From: an uncultured Clostridia bacterium | GTDB taxonomy: Bacteria; Bacillota; Clostridia; TANB77; CAG-508 | Assembly: GCA_947628395.1 (NCBI GenBank) | Contig: CANQZP010000030.1 | Coordinates: 1-15,114 of the forward strand | Direction of reading: 5' to 3' | Length of the DNA stretch: 15,114 nt | In this document: positions 13,277-15,114 of the stretch, piece after piece | Layout of the letters: the number at the start of each line of letters is the position of its first letter | Numbering within the stretch: the first letter of the stretch is position 1 | Program-made: the position numbers and the translations under genes | The notes under the pieces: generated by a model | Database searches by the model: none | Told to the model about the DNA's origin: nothing | What the model saw: only the letters and a program-made list of their open reading frames with translations

Positions 13277-13304
13277 ATCATATTATATTATATTACGCTA
13301 CTAA
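13277..13304 (-). promoter_or_regulatory. Weak candidate promoter of the pyrH operon
   Basis: The space between the greA terminator and pyrH must hold a promoter if the terminator works. On the - strand TTAGTA (13304-13299) and TATGAT (13282-13277) are 16 bases apart, and two overlapping TATAAT strings lie at 13282-13292 without a -35 partner. The choice among these is uncertain. Confidence 0.25.
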
Positions 13305-13336
13305 TTTTTTTATTTTTTTTATTTTATTGTTACTAA

Positions 13337-13381
13337 AAAAAACATGATTTAAAACCAGAAAAATTTCAAATCATGTTTTTT
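13337..13381 (-). terminator. Bidirectional intrinsic terminator after greA
   Basis: AAAAAACATGATTT and AAATCATGTTTTTT form a perfect 14-bp stem around a 17-base loop, 20 bases past the greA stop. The A-run and T-run flanks let it work on either strand. It separates the greA transcript from the pyrH operon. Confidence 0.85.
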
Positions 13382-13401
13382 AATTATCAAAAAATCTTAT
13401 A

Positions 13402-13881
13402 TTATTTTTTAATAGACAAAATTTTATACTTAGCAACACCAGCTGGAGCTTGAACTTCTACAGTAGCACCTTTCTTAGCCCCAAGTAAAGCTTTACCCAT
13501 TGGAGATTCATTAGAAATTTTATTTTGAGCTAAATCTACTTCTGTAGAACCAACAATAGTATATTCTATATCTTCATCAAATTCTTCATCATGAACCTTA
13601 ACAATATTTCCAACTTGAACAGTCTTAGTATCTATTTCAGACTCATCTATAATTTTAGCATATCTAAGTTTATTTTCTAATTCAGCAATTTTAGTTTCAT
13701 TACTAGCTTGAGCATTTTTAGCTTCATCATATTCAGAATTTTCTGATAAATCACCAAACCCCAAAGCAACTTTAATACGTTCAGCGATTTCACTTCTTTT
13801 CTCAGTTTTTAAATATTCTATTTCCTTTTCTAAGTTATCATACCCTTCCTGAGTTAATAATATTTCTTTATTACTTTCCAT
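13402..13881 (-). CDS. greA: Transcription elongation factor GreA
   Basis: GreA rescues backtracked RNA polymerase by stimulating transcript cleavage through its secondary channel. The 159-residue protein is of normal length. It has an N-terminal coiled coil (about 8-76) with the acidic tip GDLSENSEYDEAK (D44, E47) and a C-terminal FKBP-like domain with VKVHDEEFDEDIEYTIVGS and the SNESPMGKALLGAKKG block. ATG at 13881 is preceded by GAGGAG with an 11-base spacer. It follows the unknown 347-aa gene by 44 bases and ends in a strong terminator. Confidence 0.97.
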   Translation of the reverse strand: MESNKEILLTQEGYDNLEKEIEYLKTEKRSEIAERIKVALGFGDLSENSEYDEAKNAQASNETKIAELENKLRYAKIIDESEIDTKTVQVGNIVKVHDEEFDEDIEYTIVGSTEVDLAQNKISNESPMGKALLGAKKGATVEVQAPAGVAKYKILSIKK

Positions 13882-13925
13882 AATTACAAGTCTCCTCTCT
13901 TTTTGAATTCCATAAAATAATACTG

Positions 13926-14969
13926 TTAATATTGAATTTTGTCAAGTCTTTTATCAAATTTTCTTCTTTTACTATCAACATAAAAATTTTTTACTCTAGA
14001 AAATTCATCAACTTTTATTTTTCCATTCGCACCTAATAAAAACTTTATTTTCAATTTATCATTAATAATCTGCTTTCTTATAAAGTCATATCTTCTTCTA
14101 GAAAAAATAAAACTCTCATATAAAGCTTCCTCTTTAAATCTATACATAAGATCAGCAATCTTTCTATATTTTATCGGCAGTAATATTTTGTAAAAATTTA
14201 TATTTACTCCTTCAAAACTTTTTGAAAGAATTTTTAAATTATCTTTAAAATTAATAATTAAAGCATACTTTGAAAATGTACATTTATTTAAAACATCTAT
14301 AGGAAAATCAAAATTAAGTACAACAGAAGAATTTACCATTCCTTTTTTTAAATTAGTAGTTAAATTTATAATTACACCATAATTGTCTGCTAAATACTTT
14401 TCTAAAAAATCAAAACATTTTATATTATTAGTAACAACATTTAAAACCTTACATTTAATAGCTAAATTTTTTATAATCTCTATATTAGTATCTGAATTAT
14501 CATTAACTAATATAGAAACTTCTACTTTTTCAAGATCTGTCTTCTGTATAGAAAAAATATAATCTAATATTTCTTTTATAACATACTTAAAAAGCCATCT
14601 ACCATTTAAAATATTATAATTAGATAAATAATCTTTTATCATATCAAAATTTTCTATTTCTTCAGACAAGACAACATTTTCTACAGGATATTCATTAATT
14701 TTTTTTAAAAGATTCTTTAATATTCTTTCAAGTTTTTTATGCTTTATATTATCCAAATCTTTTACAGGCAGTAATAAAATTTTAACATCTTCAATATTAG
14801 ATAAATTATCTAAAGTCTCAAATTTAATTTTTTTTACACATATTTTATTTGTAATCAAATAAAAAAATCCAAGTATTTTTTTTAAAATTTTAGGGAGCTT
14901 ACTATCACTATCCCAAAAATCATATACATTATCAATTTTATCAATATAAAAAGTTTCATTATTAATCAA
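13926..14969 (-). CDS. Uncharacterised 347-aa protein upstream of greA
   Basis: I do not recognise the family. The start is TTG at 14967-14969, since no ATG gives a longer or better frame; GAGGGTGATG lies just upstream. The N-terminal half is K/I/N-rich with a hydrophobic patch ILGFFYLITNKI near 31-42. The middle alternates short hydrophobic strands and helices (VEVSILVND, NIEIIKNLAIKC, VLNVVTNN, GVIINLTTN, SSVVLNFDFP, YALIINFKD, roughly 148-245), as in a Rossmann-like fold, but without a clear GxGxxG. The C-terminus is basic (FSRRRYDFIRKQI, VDSKRRKFDKRL). A cytosolic nucleotide-binding or dehydrogenase-like fold is possible; the function is unknown. The initiation region lies in a hairpin. 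Confidence 0.7.
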   Translation of the reverse strand: MINNETFYIDKIDNVYDFWDSDSKLPKILKKILGFFYLITNKICVKKIKFETLDNLSNIEDVKILLLPVKDLDNIKHKKLERILKNLLKKINEYPVENVVLSEEIENFDMIKDYLSNYNILNGRWLFKYVIKEILDYIFSIQKTDLEKVEVSILVNDNSDTNIEIIKNLAIKCKVLNVVTNNIKCFDFLEKYLADNYGVIINLTTNLKKGMVNSSVVLNFDFPIDVLNKCTFSKYALIINFKDNLKILSKSFEGVNINFYKILLPIKYRKIADLMYRFKEEALYESFIFSRRRYDFIRKQIINDKLKIKFLLGANGKIKVDEFSRVKNFYVDSKRRKFDKRLDKIQY

Positions 14970-14973
14970 AAAA

Positions 14974-15006
14974 CATCACCCTCATACTATATATATGAAG
15001 GGGATG
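14974..15006 (-). promoter_or_regulatory. Hairpin enclosing the ribosome binding site of the 347-aa gene
   Basis: On the - strand CATCCCCTTCATA and TATGAGGGTGATG pair over 12 of 13 positions (one G-U, one mismatch) around TATATAG, followed by six T. The GAGGGTGATG ribosome binding site is inside the stem, and the TTG start follows the T-run. It could be an intrinsic terminator/attenuator or a translation-blocking hairpin. Alternatively TTGGAC-N16-TAGTAT over the same bases could be a promoter, in which case the hairpin would not be transcribed. Confidence 0.5.
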
Positions 15007-15032
15007 TCCAAAATATTCATTATTAATTTTTT

Positions 15033-15080
15033 TATGAGCAGTTTGTAGGAACAACTCATATTGGCTCTCGCATAAAGAGC
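15033..15080. repeat. Two consecutive hairpins leading into REP copy 4
   Basis: TATGAG-CA-GTT and AAC-AA-CTCATA pair around TGTAGG (15033-15060), with a symmetric internal loop. GCTCT/AGAGC then pair around a 7-base loop (15064-15080). The style matches the hairpin chain at 9947-10204, so the right edge may be the start of another composite repeat cut by the window end. Confidence 0.6.
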
Positions 15081-15081
15081 T

Positions 15082-15106
15082 CGTAGGGGCGATTATCAAT
15101 CGCCCG
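15082..15106 (+). repeat. REP-like palindrome, copy 4
   Basis: All 25 bases are identical to the copies at 8593 and 10137, same orientation, 8 bases from the window end. Confidence 0.9.
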
Positions 15107-15114
15107 CTTTACAA

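Noticed and set aside
13241..13336. Riboswitch or leader upstream of pyrH
   Set aside because: The interval is a low-complexity A/T stretch with no stable conserved structure; it is better read as a promoter region.
665..15106. REP units as a CRISPR array
   Set aside because: Copies are kilobases apart, in both orientations, without regular spacers or cas genes.

Overview
The window is a strongly A+T-rich stretch of a Gram-positive, endospore-lineage Firmicute, most likely a member of Clostridia. The main reasons are a PolC-type replicative polymerase, the pyrH-frr-uppS-cdsA-rseP-polC gene order typical of Firmicutes, strong AGGAGG-type ribosome binding sites, TTG/GTG starts, and the 3' half of a sporulation sigma factor joined to a serine recombinase. 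I cannot name a species or genus.

Left edge (1-551, + strand). The window opens in the last 64 codons of a large serine recombinase. Its TGA stop lies inside the 5-bp sequence AATGA. From that point the sequence codes, in another frame, for regions 2.4 to 4.2 of a sigma-K/sigma-E family factor. This is the layout of one end of a skin (sigK intervening) element. The sigma half carries a single extra base at about 260 that breaks its frame, so as written here excision would not restore an intact factor.

Middle (693-8476, all - strand). In transcription order: a zinc-ribbon/bPH membrane protein, polC, a DUF1294 membrane protein and yqeG form a tight cluster that ends in a two-tier terminator-like hairpin. 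Then come a small HTH-like protein and recN. recN has its own near-consensus promoter, bracketed by two near-identical 16-bp dyads that are LexA-like in part. recN converges with the sigma fragment.

Right half (8629-14969, all - strand). In transcription order: an unknown 347-aa protein and greA (closed by a bidirectional terminator); then pyrH, frr, uppS and cdsA, closely spaced; then a 524-bp gap; then rseP. The gap sits where dxr is often found. It holds a MITE-like element with 19-bp perfect terminal inverted repeats and a chain of hairpins. The genes cover nucleotide supply (pyrH), translation recycling (frr), transcript cleavage (greA), undecaprenyl and phospholipid precursor synthesis (uppS, cdsA), intramembrane proteolysis (rseP), replication (polC) and break repair (recN).

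Repeats. Four copies of a REP-like palindrome (GTAG foot followed by GGGCGATT-ATC-AATCGCCC) lie between genes at about 665, 8593, 10137 and 15082. A second dispersed motif (TATAGCTTTGYTGTCG) occurs at 2674 and 10097. No rRNA, tRNA or CRISPR array was seen.
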